Below the pieces are notes generated by a model, which was not told the origin of the DNA, did no database searches, and saw only the letters and a program-made list of their open reading frames with translations. Source: Jaenimonas drosophilae (Eukaryota > Euglenozoa > Kinetoplastea > Trypanosomatida > Trypanosomatidae). From it: a stretch of DNA of 64,000 nucleotides. This document shows, piece by piece, positions 1 to 9,242 of the stretch (the stretch's first letter is position 1; each line of letters opens with the position of its first letter). Where the stretch lies: positions 62,001 through 126,000 of the forward strand of contig JASAON010001641.1 in assembly GCA_030849065.1 (NCBI GenBank), in the 5' to 3' direction. Made by a program: the position numbers and the translations under genes.

Positions 1-224
1 TCCCGTGCTTTTTCCTGTGGTCAGCTTAACCCAACGGGCAGGAAAAAAAACAACGCAAGAGCTGCTGGCATCCATTTACTTTGAGAAGAAACCAGAAACA
101 AACATCTATCCACACGGGCTGTCTCTTCTTCCCCCATCACACACACACACGTAGCCACAGCAACTACTAATACAACGATTTTGAGGAATAGGGACAACAA
201 CAGCAACAACACCGTCACCACTCC
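1..224. other. 3' flank of the kinase gene
   Basis: Non-coding sequence after the kinase stop on the minus strand. It holds a CA-rich stretch near 138-150 and pyrimidine-rich minus-strand sequence. The hydrophobic minus-strand frame here opens with GTG, not ATG, and reflects that pyrimidine bias. Confidence 0.5.
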
Positions 225-3200
225 CTACTTGGCGAGTGGCTGACGGTCTTGGCTGGTGCGCCGAGATGCAGTTCGTGATTTGGCCTTTCGGAGAAGACGC
301 TGCTCATTGGCTCCGCTGATGTTTTCAGGGATATTGACGCTTTGGGATTCCTTCTTGGGTGGGACAACAGGATTAGTGCGGTCGTTCTGTGAGGTCCCTC
401 GTCGGGCTGTGGAGGTTGCGGCACGTACTCGACGGGTTGTCTGTCTGTCCTTGGATCCCGACGTGGATTTACCCGATCCACTGGAGTTGGAAACGAGTGG
501 ATCTGTTGGTGAGCTGGGCCCTGAACTTGGCAGTGATGAGCGGTCACCGTCCTTCACACGGGGTTCCTTCTTGTCGGGGAAAAGGCCATTGGAAGGAATG
601 TGCGTGTGGGGAGGACGAAGAGGGTGGCGAGGTTGTGTGGAGTTGGGTGAGCCACTCGGTGGAGTAGTCGTAGGTCCACCGCGGGCAGGCCGATTGCCAG
701 CTGCACTGCGTGAAGTGCCTTGGCTATAGCGGGTAGCAGTGGTGCCGCCCGTTGCGGGCTTGGTCTGTTCGGCGTTTTGCTTCTGTGGGCTTGCCCCCGG
801 GGATGTGTTGGAACGGGGCTGCGCTGGAGGGCTGACGAGGGTAGGGGGGGACTCCATCCCACCGGATAGCGACACGCTGTTATTCTGGGCATCAAAAAAG
901 TTTTGCTGCTTCTCGGTGGGCGTTCGTTGAACAGGAGGACGACGAAACAAGCTTGCGGTGGAACTGGACACGCTAACCGAGTTGGAGCTAGGAAGATTAA
1001 CAATGGAAAGCATGGCGTCAATGGACTCCATGCCCGCGGAGCGGCCGGCTTCCACATAGGGGTCCAACGGGGAGCTGGCATAGTTGTATGAGTTCTGCAT
1101 GAGCTGGCGGTCTCGCTCTGGGCTCGGGACACTATTCCACCGCGCAGCACCGGCCACAACACGTGGAGACTGCGAGGTGATGGCAATGCGCATGTTATCC
1201 ATCTCTTGCGAATCAAACTCACTGCTGGCGTCCGATCCACGACGTGGCTGCGCATCCGAGAAGTACTTCCCCTCCCTTTGCTGCACTTTTTCACGGATGC
1301 GTGCCACGAAGCGAACAATCACGGCCTTGGACTTGGCGGAGAGCTGGGTGCCCGCCATCGCCCCGCCAACCGTGGCCACTTTGCTGCTACGCGGTGAGGT
1401 GGCGTTCTTGTTGTTCCCCAGTGACTTGGCCCTTAGAAAGGAGAGTGGGTCACTTTGATTGTCCAGCCTTGGGCGCATACTCGTGGTGTTCTGCATGTAG
1501 GACTTTAGCAGGTTTCCAGAGTGGGCATGGTAGTCGTGGTTGTTCCTATCCCCATTGAAGAGGCCAACCTTATTCAAGGACGAACCCGCCACGGAGGACA
1601 ACCGCGGAGGGCGATCATCTGACACCTCTAGCAACGGCACGGCGCTGCGCTTGGCTGCGATGTTGGTGTTGGTGGCAGCAGGCTCATCGTCCTCATTGGC
1701 TCCATTCTCTGCAGCTCCCAGGCGTCGTTGTCGGGCGGCAGAATTGTTCTTTGCGCCGAGAGCTGCACCGAGAATACTCATGCTGTTGTTATTATTGTTG
1801 TTGTTGCTGCTCCAAATGTCTCGCCTCGGGCTTCGTCGGTTGTGGTGTTCGGCGGAGCTGGCAGATGCTGCAGCACGCGCCTGGTCCACCACCGCCTGCT
1901 TCTCAATCGCCGTCTGAAATGGGGTGGATTCGAGATAGTCCTTGAGCTGCCGGAGACTCCATCGCATGGCTGGGTCCTTGGAGAGGAGACCATCTAAGAT
2001 GTCCTTCCACTGGGGGATGAGCGGGTCATTCTCGAAGCTCATGCCGTTCCAGGGAAAGGGTTTGGTGGTGATGCTATCGCGAATATCTGAGAAGCACTCA
2101 CCAAAGAAGGGGGCAATACCCACAAGCATGGAGTAGAGGGTGATGCCGAGTGCCCACACATCGGTCATGAAGGGGTCTGTGACGTTGTCGCTAGAGGTGG
2201 AGAAGAGCTCCGGGGCAGTGAAGAGGATGGTGCCACCACCAAGACGTGCAGAGGTCTTCTTTCGACCAGAGAGGGATGGGCCAGAGGAGCCCCCAGATGG
2301 GCTGAAGGACATGGTGGTGCTCTTGGTGGGCTTGCTGGGGGAGTGTTCGGTGTCGGTGGAAGAAGGTGCACCTACAGATGGGTTAGAGGGATGAAAGATC
2401 TCACTCACACCAAAATCGGTCAGGTACACGTTGTTGTTGAGGCCGAGTAAGATGTTGTCGGGTTTGATGTCGTGATGCACCACATTGCGCTTGTGGAGGT
2501 ATCGCAGGCCGCTCACCAACTGTCTCACGTAAATCGTACAGAGCGACTGCGGCACACTCTTGCAGGCGAAGAGTGTTGGCGTCTTTTCCACCTCCGAGCT
2601 TGTGAGAGGGGTGCTGACGGATGCTTCATCCAAGGTCTGCCTCGTGGCAAAGCGGCAGAGGTATCGATTAAACGCAATTCCCTGCACCGCCTCACCGGCC
2701 TCCACCGCCTTCAGAAATGCGGGAAGCAGCCTTCGCTGCTTGAGACGGACGATGGGTCCGTTTGGGATATAGTCCATGACCAAGTAGAGCTTCTCCCACT
2801 CTGGATCGTCGATGACCTCCAGCAATGAAACACAGTTGCGATGACGCACCTTCTTCATGATGGTGATCTCTCGCGTCAGGGCATCTGACGCGTTGGCATT
2901 CAGTTTTCCATCGTAGCTACGATTGAGATGGCGCTTGTCAATGATCTTGATGGCCACCTTCTTACCCGTTCCCACCTCCTCACCGAGCTTCACCTTGCCG
3001 TAGCTCCCCCGACCTAGGTTGGCCAGTACGGTGTAGCAGTTGATCATACGATGACCTTCCTGATCCACAGCAAGCTCTACTTGATGTGTTTCGTGTACGG
3101 GTGGGCGCATCAAACTTGCCGTACTGACATTAGAGGTGATGCTTCGATCATACATGTTGTCGGCATCATCGAGGGGGACCTGCTCAAACGAGATGCGGAG

Positions 3201-3662
3201 GTCCTCCAAAACGCGGAGTAGATCCAGCACCATTCCACTAAGCTCTGGTGCGCCACGCGACGGGATATGATTGCGCAGCGCTGTCCAGTTGGCCTCTTCA
3301 TTCAGCTGAAAATATCCATCCAGCTTGTGAAGCTGCAGCGTCTCGCGCAAGTTGTGGTAAACGGAGGAGATGGTCTCTTCCATCGCAAAATCTTGCGCAG
3401 CAGACCACATCGGCGGAGGGCCACGCCCGGGAGCTCCCTTTGTTGCGAAGCCAGGCGGACTACTGCGGGCGACGAGCTCTCGTGGGCTAACCGGACGGCC
3501 ATGACGCTCCGCAGCTCCTCCATTACGTGCCCTGGCGAGTGCCCCTCGACCACGGCCAAAACTGGCTGATCCGCTGTGGCTACTGGTACTACTGCTGCCA
3601 ACGCTCATGGTCTCCATGAGATCGTGGATGAGTGGGTTAGGATCTGCAGTGGCGAGCTCCAT
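225..3662 (-). CDS. CAMKK-like Ser/Thr protein kinase, non-RD, with long disordered tail
   Basis: 1,145 residues. Kinase domain about 211-575: glycine loop GRGSYG (217-222), VAIK lysine K239, catalytic loop with HHD at 396-398 followed by IKPDN, DFG 416-418, APE 483-485, then DVWALG. The LEVIDDPE and LVMDYIPNGP wording after the glutamate helix resembles the CaMKK/LKB1-kinase group (family knowledge). Two insertions are visible: about 60 residues between the hinge and the catalytic loop, and about 45 Ser/Thr/Pro-rich residues between DFG and APE. The HRD arginine is His, so this is a non-RD kinase. N-terminal 200 and C-terminal 550 residues are low complexity, including an Asn run. The ATG lies about 10 nt after an AG preceded by a long pyrimidine tract (about 3686-3717 on the + strand as purines). 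It is the last gene of the unit seen here. Confidence 0.93.
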   Translation of the reverse strand: MELATADPNPLIHDLMETMSVGSSSTSSHSGSASFGRGRGALARARNGGAAERHGRPVSPRELVARSSPPGFATKGAPGRGPPPMWSAAQDFAMEETISSVYHNLRETLQLHKLDGYFQLNEEANWTALRNHIPSRGAPELSGMVLDLLRVLEDLRISFEQVPLDDADNMYDRSITSNVSTASLMRPPVHETHQVELAVDQEGHRMINCYTVLANLGRGSYGKVKLGEEVGTGKKVAIKIIDKRHLNRSYDGKLNANASDALTREITIMKKVRHRNCVSLLEVIDDPEWEKLYLVMDYIPNGPIVRLKQRRLLPAFLKAVEAGEAVQGIAFNRYLCRFATRQTLDEASVSTPLTSSEVEKTPTLFACKSVPQSLCTIYVRQLVSGLRYLHKRNVVHHDIKPDNILLGLNNNVYLTDFGVSEIFHPSNPSVGAPSSTDTEHSPSKPTKSTTMSFSPSGGSSGPSLSGRKKTSARLGGGTILFTAPELFSTSSDNVTDPFMTDVWALGITLYSMLVGIAPFFGECFSDIRDSITTKPFPWNGMSFENDPLIPQWKDILDGLLSKDPAMRWSLRQLKDYLESTPFQTAIEKQAVVDQARAAASASSAEHHNRRSPRRDIWSSNNNNNNNSMSILGAALGAKNNSAARQRRLGAAENGANEDDEPAATNTNIAAKRSAVPLLEVSDDRPPRLSSVAGSSLNKVGLFNGDRNNHDYHAHSGNLLKSYMQNTTSMRPRLDNQSDPLSFLRAKSLGNNKNATSPRSSKVATVGGAMAGTQLSAKSKAVIVRFVARIREKVQQREGKYFSDAQPRRGSDASSEFDSQEMDNMRIAITSQSPRVVAGAARWNSVPSPERDRQLMQNSYNYASSPLDPYVEAGRSAGMESIDAMLSIVNLPSSNSVSVSSSTASLFRRPPVQRTPTEKQQNFFDAQNNSVSLSGGMESPPTLVSPPAQPRSNTSPGASPQKQNAEQTKPATGGTTATRYSQGTSRSAAGNRPARGGPTTTPPSGSPNSTQPRHPLRPPHTHIPSNGLFPDKKEPRVKDGDRSSLPSSGPSSPTDPLVSNSSGSGKSTSGSKDRQTTRRVRAATSTARRGTSQNDRTNPVVPPKKESQSVNIPENISGANEQRLLRKAKSRTASRRTSQDRQPLAK
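1784..1815 (-). repeat. Poly-asparagine codon run in the kinase tail
   Basis: AAC/AAT triplet run coding about seven Asn in a row inside the disordered C-terminal half of the kinase. It is a simple repeat, likely length-polymorphic. Confidence 0.8.
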
Positions 3663-4393
3663 ATGATGGTGCTAATTAGCCCACAGGGGAGGAAGGAGAG
3701 ATAAAAAAAAAAAGGGCAGAGTCTCTGGATTGCCACAGAAGATGGCGCGTGTGTGTTTCTTAAGAGATGCTGTGGGGTATATAATGTGTGGGTGTGTTTG
3801 GGGCTAGAGATAGGCTAGGTTGATTTACAACACCAAAAACAAAAATCAACTCGGAAGGTCTTCCACGTGTGGTGCAGCAAAGGTGAGCCTATGCCGCACA
3901 CCTTCTCCACTCCGTAGCTGTGTGTTTTCTTTTGGGGGGTAGCACCTTGACGTACGTCGGGATGCAATCAGGTGTCGCCCGCGGTCACAGAAGAAGAACA
4001 GGAGCTCCCGTGTTCGTGCGTCAACTTCCTTCACGCAGAACAACAACAACAGCAGCAAAGGAGAGCACAAGTCAGATGAAAAAGCCAGCCCTCAAAACAC
4101 AAAACTGAAACAAATGAAGAAAGATAGCAAACGAAAAAGCGTCAACCACAGCTAAGTGTGGCGGACAAGTTCTACGACAACGCAACCTACGCGATGGGTC
4201 GCTTGTGGAGTGATGTCCTCCAATCAACCTAATCTTGGAAAACATTGCAAAGAAGAAGTGAGCACAGTTGAAGGCATCATACCAAGAAGGAACCACCACG
4301 GTCGCACTACAGTTGTAGTACCAACCCAGGGAGGCAACAAGAGGACAATCGTCGTGGAGCAACAAATTCATGGCAGGAATACTTCTGTCTTCA
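3663..4393. other. Intergenic: PAM16 3' region and kinase 5' leader
   Basis: No convincing gene on either strand. On the minus strand the region next to the kinase holds a strong polypyrimidine tract (about 3686-3717) with an AG at 3672-3673, the likely spliced-leader acceptor. It leaves a leader of about 9 nt. The rest is probably PAM16 3'UTR. Confidence 0.6.
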
Positions 4394-4843
4394 TCACTTA
4401 CCTTCAACGCGATCCTTCGACGCTTCATCCTCAGTCGCATCCCATTGAGGGTCCACGCAGATGCGGTAGGCCAAGCTCACCTTACCGGCCAAAAAATAGT
4501 TGTCATTCTGTTGTGCAACAGAGAGGAGCTGATCAAAGTTCTTCTTTGCAGCCGCACGAGGCTCAGGATCTCGTAGGATGGGAAAATCCATGTCTGTTGG
4601 TGCTGGTCCAGAGAAGATGGACGGATCCACGTGCTCCTCGACTCCAAGAATTTTCACTGCCTCCGCCACGGACATGGCCATCTTCTCTCCGCATTCCTGT
4701 TTAGTTTCCGCCTGCTGCTCACGAATCTTGCGTGATTCTTTGGCGTACGCCTGAGCAAACAGTTCGACGCCTGCAAGAGCAACGGCCATAAGCGCACGAC
4801 TGACAGCAGGAGGAAGGAAACGGTTGATGCGTGTGGTGGACAT
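4394..4843 (-). CDS. PAM16: PAM16/TIM16, J-like subunit of the mitochondrial import motor
   Basis: 149 residues from the chosen ATG at 4843. The N-terminus has a hydrophobic helix followed by LFAQAYAKES, the usual position of the inner-membrane-associating segment of Pam16 (Magmas). The C-terminal half carries the degenerate J-like domain: SVAEAVKILGV near the start, then AAKKNFDQLL and the conserved YFLAGKVSLAYRICVD end. It lacks an HPD motif, as expected for Pam16, which holds the J-protein Pam18 at the TIM23 channel and tunes mtHsp70 (family knowledge). The ORF stays open 50 codons upstream, but that extension is pyrimidine-rich and looks like leader, and the shorter form matches family length. 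Confidence 0.85.
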   Translation of the reverse strand: MSTTRINRFLPPAVSRALMAVALAGVELFAQAYAKESRKIREQQAETKQECGEKMAMSVAEAVKILGVEEHVDPSIFSGPAPTDMDFPILRDPEPRAAAKKNFDQLLSVAQQNDNYFLAGKVSLAYRICVDPQWDATEDEASKDRVEGK

Positions 4844-5169
4844 CAAGCCACCACTCTGGAGGAGGATGGACCCTCTCCTGCACGTCGAGGGAACTGCTTG
4901 CCCGACAGCAGCAGAGACGGCAGGAAGATGGCAGCAGCATCGATGAGATGTGTGCCCACCGTAACGGGCCAAGCGCCGCATCAGGATGCGCAAAGGCTAC
5001 TAGAAAATAGAAAAAGGTCCAGCAACGTCTGGTGCCTAGAGAGAAGATGAAGGATAAACGCATAAGTTGCGGTGGCACATGGAAGGGCTTCTCAGACCGC
5101 CGAAAAAAAGAAGAGAGTGGGTACTTTTTTTTGGTCTTGTCTTTGTCATCTGTGATGATCCACATCGCT
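4844..5169. other. Intergenic spacer
   Basis: No gene seen. The minus strand is pyrimidine-rich at about 4880-4930, consistent with the PAM16 trans-splice signal. The remainder is probably the 3'UTR of the 382-residue protein. Confidence 0.5.
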
Positions 5170-6318
5170 TTAGTCGAGGTCGGCAATGATCAAGTTGCGT
5201 TGCTCTCGTTGCTTGTTGCTCCACTCGTTGAATTCCTCCTCGTTCATCTTCATGAATGGTGCGAGGGTTGACTTCTTCATACGAAGTGGATCGTAGTTGG
5301 GACTAGAGAGTGAGCGGTGCGCTTCCGCGTAGATGTTGCGAATACGTTCAATACACTCTTCGGTGCGACTGAAGATGGAGGTCTTGGCCTTCTTGGTGGA
5401 GAGGGCAACATCTCGGCACCTGAGGTAGCGCCGCTCTGCGCGGATGGTTCGATGAACCAGATAGCGATGCCATTCGTGAAGAAACGGCAGACTACGTCGC
5501 AGCGGCAATGGAGAGGTGCGAATAAACTGCAGCAACCGAATCTCCCAGAAGGCGAGCTCATCCATCGCGTCGAGGAACTCGCTGACCACATCAAAACCCT
5601 CGCGAGGATCAAACATGCGTCGCTCCCACGCCTTCAGGCCAGCCCCACCCGCTTCCTTGTCTGCCTTCTCGTACTGCTTCGACCACACGGGGTTGGTCGG
5701 CGTGATGGCCCGCTCAGGCCACGGATCCTCCTCCAACAAGGAGAAGCCATCATAGCCTCGCATACGTTGCGTGGGGCTAGGCTCCTGATCTCCAGCCTGC
5801 AAGGGAAGCAAACGAACCATCTTCATGTCGGGTGGAAAGGGAATAAATTTGGTGCGGTTGTCCTTCGCACTCGGAGGTTTGTGGCCGTACTCCTCTTCAT
5901 ATATGCGCTCCTGAGCACGCTTATACACGAAGTCTGCTGACGGCTTCTTGCCCATATCTCGCAATTTTAAGGCGTCGTGGAGGACCTCACCGAGAATGTT
6001 GTCCATCGTGCGCTTGCGTCGTCGACGGCGTTGAGTTGTGGTGCGGGCGGTGGGGTTTAACGGGTCAGACTTGGCCGCCTCCTTCTCCACCTCCCACTCA
6101 TCTGTGCATGGCGCGGGAAGATTGAGCTCCAGTGGGAGCGACTCATCATCGTGGGCACGCATACCAACATTCATGGTATGCATGGTAGTTTCATCCATTC
6201 CCTGTGGAGGAGCAGAGGACGTCCACCGCTGACTCGTCATCAAGGGGCCATGAGGCAGTGCAACACGCCAAGCAGCAGCGCGACGAAGCTGTAACGCCGT
6301 AACCCACACCGAGCGCAT
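5170..6318 (-). CDS. Hypothetical, probably mitochondrial protein
   Basis: 382 residues. The N-terminus (MRSVWVTALQLRRAAAW) is Arg/Ala/Leu-rich without acidic residues for about 40 positions, a good mitochondrial presequence. A basic RRRRRKR patch follows near residue 100. The C-terminal 150 residues are helical and rich in charged and Trp/Phe residues. No domain is recognised. The mix of presequence, basic patch and helical body would suit a kinetoplastid mitoribosome or mitochondrial RNA-processing subunit, but that is a guess from composition only. The spacing to the next gene upstream is about 210 bp. Confidence 0.75.
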   Translation of the reverse strand: MRSVWVTALQLRRAAAWRVALPHGPLMTSQRWTSSAPPQGMDETTMHTMNVGMRAHDDESLPLELNLPAPCTDEWEVEKEAAKSDPLNPTARTTTQRRRRRKRTMDNILGEVLHDALKLRDMGKKPSADFVYKRAQERIYEEEYGHKPPSAKDNRTKFIPFPPDMKMVRLLPLQAGDQEPSPTQRMRGYDGFSLLEEDPWPERAITPTNPVWSKQYEKADKEAGGAGLKAWERRMFDPREGFDVVSEFLDAMDELAFWEIRLLQFIRTSPLPLRRSLPFLHEWHRYLVHRTIRAERRYLRCRDVALSTKKAKTSIFSRTEECIERIRNIYAEAHRSLSSPNYDPLRMKKSTLAPFMKMNEEEFNEWSNKQREQRNLIIADLD

Positions 6319-6531
6319 CGTGCCTTGACACGCTTGGTGGGCACTACAAAAAAAAAAACAAGCACTTCAGAAAAAAAGAAGAGAAAGTCCATGGAGAGCA
6401 CGATGGGTCACAGAATGTAGATGCAACTTGGTGATGGCATAATAGATCCATGTTGAGCTAAACAGTACAGCAGTTTCAGGTAGCAGAAACGGTAGTAATC
6501 AACGTAGCAGAACAACAAAAATAAGCAACGA

Positions 6532-9033
6532 CTAAGTGATTGTGCGAATGCGTCGCTGCATCGCAGTGTAGGTGAGGGAAAGAGCGGCTTCCAAGTAGCG
6601 ATGATGGGCGATGCCTCCACGCAGGCAATGAAGCTGGGGTTGTTGGATGGATGCTCCAGCATCTGGAGCAGAGCTCCGAACACTCTCGAGTTGCTGGACC
6701 TCTAACCGGTACTGTTGTTCTGGGCTGATAGCAGTTTGCGTCGTCGAGGAATCGCGGCATGTCCACGCAATCATCGCATGTTTTATCCAATGGGACCCCT
6801 CCTCATTCATCTTCATCGCCACCTCTGCGCACGCGGGGGCATCCTCATCATGTGCGTCCTCCCTAATATAGTGAAGAAAAATCTTCTGAAGCTCCTGCAC
6901 ATTCAACCTCTCCACTGACAGCGGACCACGCCGCGACGGCAACGGTCCCTCTGCCGTGGAGTTGTGGGAATGCCGGCTCCTCTCCTCTCGCATGGTATGG
7001 ACCTCAGCCGCCATCACTTCCCACAACTCGTCCAGACGGGCAAGGTGCGCATGGGCAGCAGCAGGTCCGCCAGATGGCTCCACCACATGGGTCACGGCGC
7101 AGCACATGGCGGCATCTGTACCACCCACATCCTCCTTCGCCAGTGCCGTGAGCTCGTCAAAGAGCCGTTCCAGTTGTTGCTCATGCGATGCAATGACGAG
7201 CTTCATCATCTCCATCAATTCTTCCTCACTCTCCTCTTCTATTGGAGCAGCCACCACGGCATCGTCCTTGACGTCTTTTTTCGTTGCCGTGTTTGGTGAA
7301 GCACCAACGAGAGTGCTCGCTGCATTCGCAAGAGCTGCCAGAACCTCATTATCTTCACCCGCATCAAGTGCGGGCCAGTCTGTTGGCTCGTCTTCCACGC
7401 CAGCATCCATCAGTGGGTCCCACAGGACATCGTACACATCACCTAGCTCCGTGCACTCCAATGAAATGAGCCTATCCGCAACACTTGCCAAGATGCTGTT
7501 GTCTGCTCTACGTGGAACGATGAGTGGAGCCTGCACGCCCCATCGTAGCCATGCTTCGTTGAGAGATAGTGGTGCTGCTGCGGGCCATCGTCCAGCGCGT
7601 TGAAGATCACTCCATAGTCTGTTCCTGCCCGACTGAGAGGGGCATTCCACGTCAACCTCCATCGACGAAGGTGGGGGAAGTGATACGTTGCGCAGCGCCA
7701 GTGATGCCGCTTGCTTCGCGACACAGAGGGCGGCCCTTCTTGGGTGCAGCACTGCTTCATTGGATGTGTCGGTGTCTCTACTTGGCGAGACAACTTCGCG
7801 CCGCAGATGCTCCACAAAGAGTCGGTCCAGCTCCATCTTCACAGCTTCCAGGTGCGGAGCCACCGCTGGCGTGGCTGGTACCCCACCAAGTTCATGGAAC
7901 CACCTCCACCCACGTCGGCATATCTGTTGCCACTCCTGCCATCCAAACTGCCGCAGGGCATCACACCGCCGCGGTGTGGTGCCTTCGAAAGGGTCCATCA
8001 TGCCTTCCATCCTCCGCCCACGTGTCCCGGCCATCTCCTCTGTTTCGCCATCCTTTTTTGCGCATATGTTGCCTTGATCTTCGTACCGCTGCACTGCCGT
8101 CAGTATGGAGCAATACGTATCTCGGAATGAAGGTGGAGGTAGCTCGTTCGGCAAGAAATCCTGGTTGAAGGACAATGGCTGATGAAGGAGATGGCCAAGA
8201 CCATCCTCTGACACTGCCATATGCATCACACTAGGGTGGATAAAATCCCTCTCTGCGCACCATTCCCTAAAGAACAAGGAATGCAGTACCCACGCGCTGC
8301 TCACAACCAAGGTGGTGGGTTGTTCCCGGCATGAATCTGAGGCAACTTCGTGTACCGCATCATCAGCTGCATCGTGTCCATCAACCGTACCATGAAACGC
8401 CATGCTAGGTGGATAGCCAAGAGGTCGGTAGCCGGTATTCTGCGAGCTCCCATCAACATGGTGGATAGAGCTGCATCGAACCATTCGCGGGATAGGCATC
8501 TGTGCGTTGCCCAGGGGGAGGGTGAAGTCAGCCGGTTGAAACACCACAGCGTAAATCTTTTGGCATGTAGAGTCGGCATCAACATCCAGATTGGTATCAC
8601 GGCATATTTCGTCCCATCGTCGGAGAGTTCTCTCGATGAAGTTTGGACAGTGAGAAGAAGCTTCCCCCGTACCAACATCTGTTGGGGTACAACCAATGAG
8701 AGGCCAGCGAAGGTCCATGAATAGGTTGCACCCTTCGGTACGTGCTTCGCCCGGAGGAAGAACTGCGACAAGGTGCAATTCAGCCTGGTCCTCAGTATTC
8801 TTGCTCTGTTTTGTAGGAATATGAGCAATCAGTTGAGGTGTCAATGTCATCGTTGCGTGTTGATGGGCCACTTGGCATGAGGCGCTACGCACAGATGAGA
8901 GGAGCTTTCTGTAGAGGTCCATCATCGGTGGTGCGTACATGGGTTGCTGGGATCGCTTCCGGCCAGATTCCAACAATCCATAATACATCGCCTCGGCCTG
9001 TGTAACAAAAACAATGATTCCGTGGAGAAGCAT
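6532..9033 (-). CDS. Large hypothetical protein
   Basis: 833 residues from the ATG at 9033. This start is chosen because a long pyrimidine tract ending in CAAG lies just upstream on the minus strand, with the AG at 9048-9049. The frame is open a further 28 codons, but that part is the splice signal itself. The N-terminus (MLLHGIIVFVTQAEAMYYG) is hydrophobic. The middle (about 370-420) has a Trp-rich stretch with LRQFGWQEWQQI and RGWRWFHEL. Glu-rich, probably coiled segments follow near 600-720. No family recognised. Continuous codon use like its neighbours supports a real gene. Confidence 0.75.
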   Translation of the reverse strand: MLLHGIIVFVTQAEAMYYGLLESGRKRSQQPMYAPPMMDLYRKLLSSVRSASCQVAHQHATMTLTPQLIAHIPTKQSKNTEDQAELHLVAVLPPGEARTEGCNLFMDLRWPLIGCTPTDVGTGEASSHCPNFIERTLRRWDEICRDTNLDVDADSTCQKIYAVVFQPADFTLPLGNAQMPIPRMVRCSSIHHVDGSSQNTGYRPLGYPPSMAFHGTVDGHDAADDAVHEVASDSCREQPTTLVVSSAWVLHSLFFREWCAERDFIHPSVMHMAVSEDGLGHLLHQPLSFNQDFLPNELPPPSFRDTYCSILTAVQRYEDQGNICAKKDGETEEMAGTRGRRMEGMMDPFEGTTPRRCDALRQFGWQEWQQICRRGWRWFHELGGVPATPAVAPHLEAVKMELDRLFVEHLRREVVSPSRDTDTSNEAVLHPRRAALCVAKQAASLALRNVSLPPPSSMEVDVECPSQSGRNRLWSDLQRAGRWPAAAPLSLNEAWLRWGVQAPLIVPRRADNSILASVADRLISLECTELGDVYDVLWDPLMDAGVEDEPTDWPALDAGEDNEVLAALANAASTLVGASPNTATKKDVKDDAVVAAPIEEESEEELMEMMKLVIASHEQQLERLFDELTALAKEDVGGTDAAMCCAVTHVVEPSGGPAAAHAHLARLDELWEVMAAEVHTMREERSRHSHNSTAEGPLPSRRGPLSVERLNVQELQKIFLHYIREDAHDEDAPACAEVAMKMNEEGSHWIKHAMIAWTCRDSSTTQTAISPEQQYRLEVQQLESVRSSAPDAGASIQQPQLHCLRGGIAHHRYLEAALSLTYTAMQRRIRTIT

Positions 9034-9047
9034 CGGAATGAATGAGT

Positions 9048-9090
9048 CTTGATAACAAAAAAAAAATAGAACAAGAAGAAAAGAGATATC
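9048..9090 (-). promoter_or_regulatory. Spliced-leader acceptor with polypyrimidine tract
   Basis: On the minus strand a run of about 30 pyrimidines with ten consecutive T is followed by CAAG. An ATG comes about 14 nt later (9033). It is one of the clearest trans-splicing signals of the window and decides the start of the 833-residue protein. Confidence 0.65.
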
Positions 9091-9242
9091 AGTAGATTGT
9101 GTAGAGGAGGATAGCATGCATTTGTACAGAAGGACGAAGATGGCGGCCTCCTTTCTCAGCGCTGGTCAATTCCGCGACTGTGAAGACTGTAGATACCTCA
9201 TTGCTTAGCCAACGATAAACTTGTGTGTAGGAGAGCTGCAGC

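Noticed and set aside
21..221. Hydrophobic minus-strand frame after the kinase
   Set aside because: Opens with GTG, lies in the 3' flank, and its Leu/Val content comes from pyrimidine-rich sequence.
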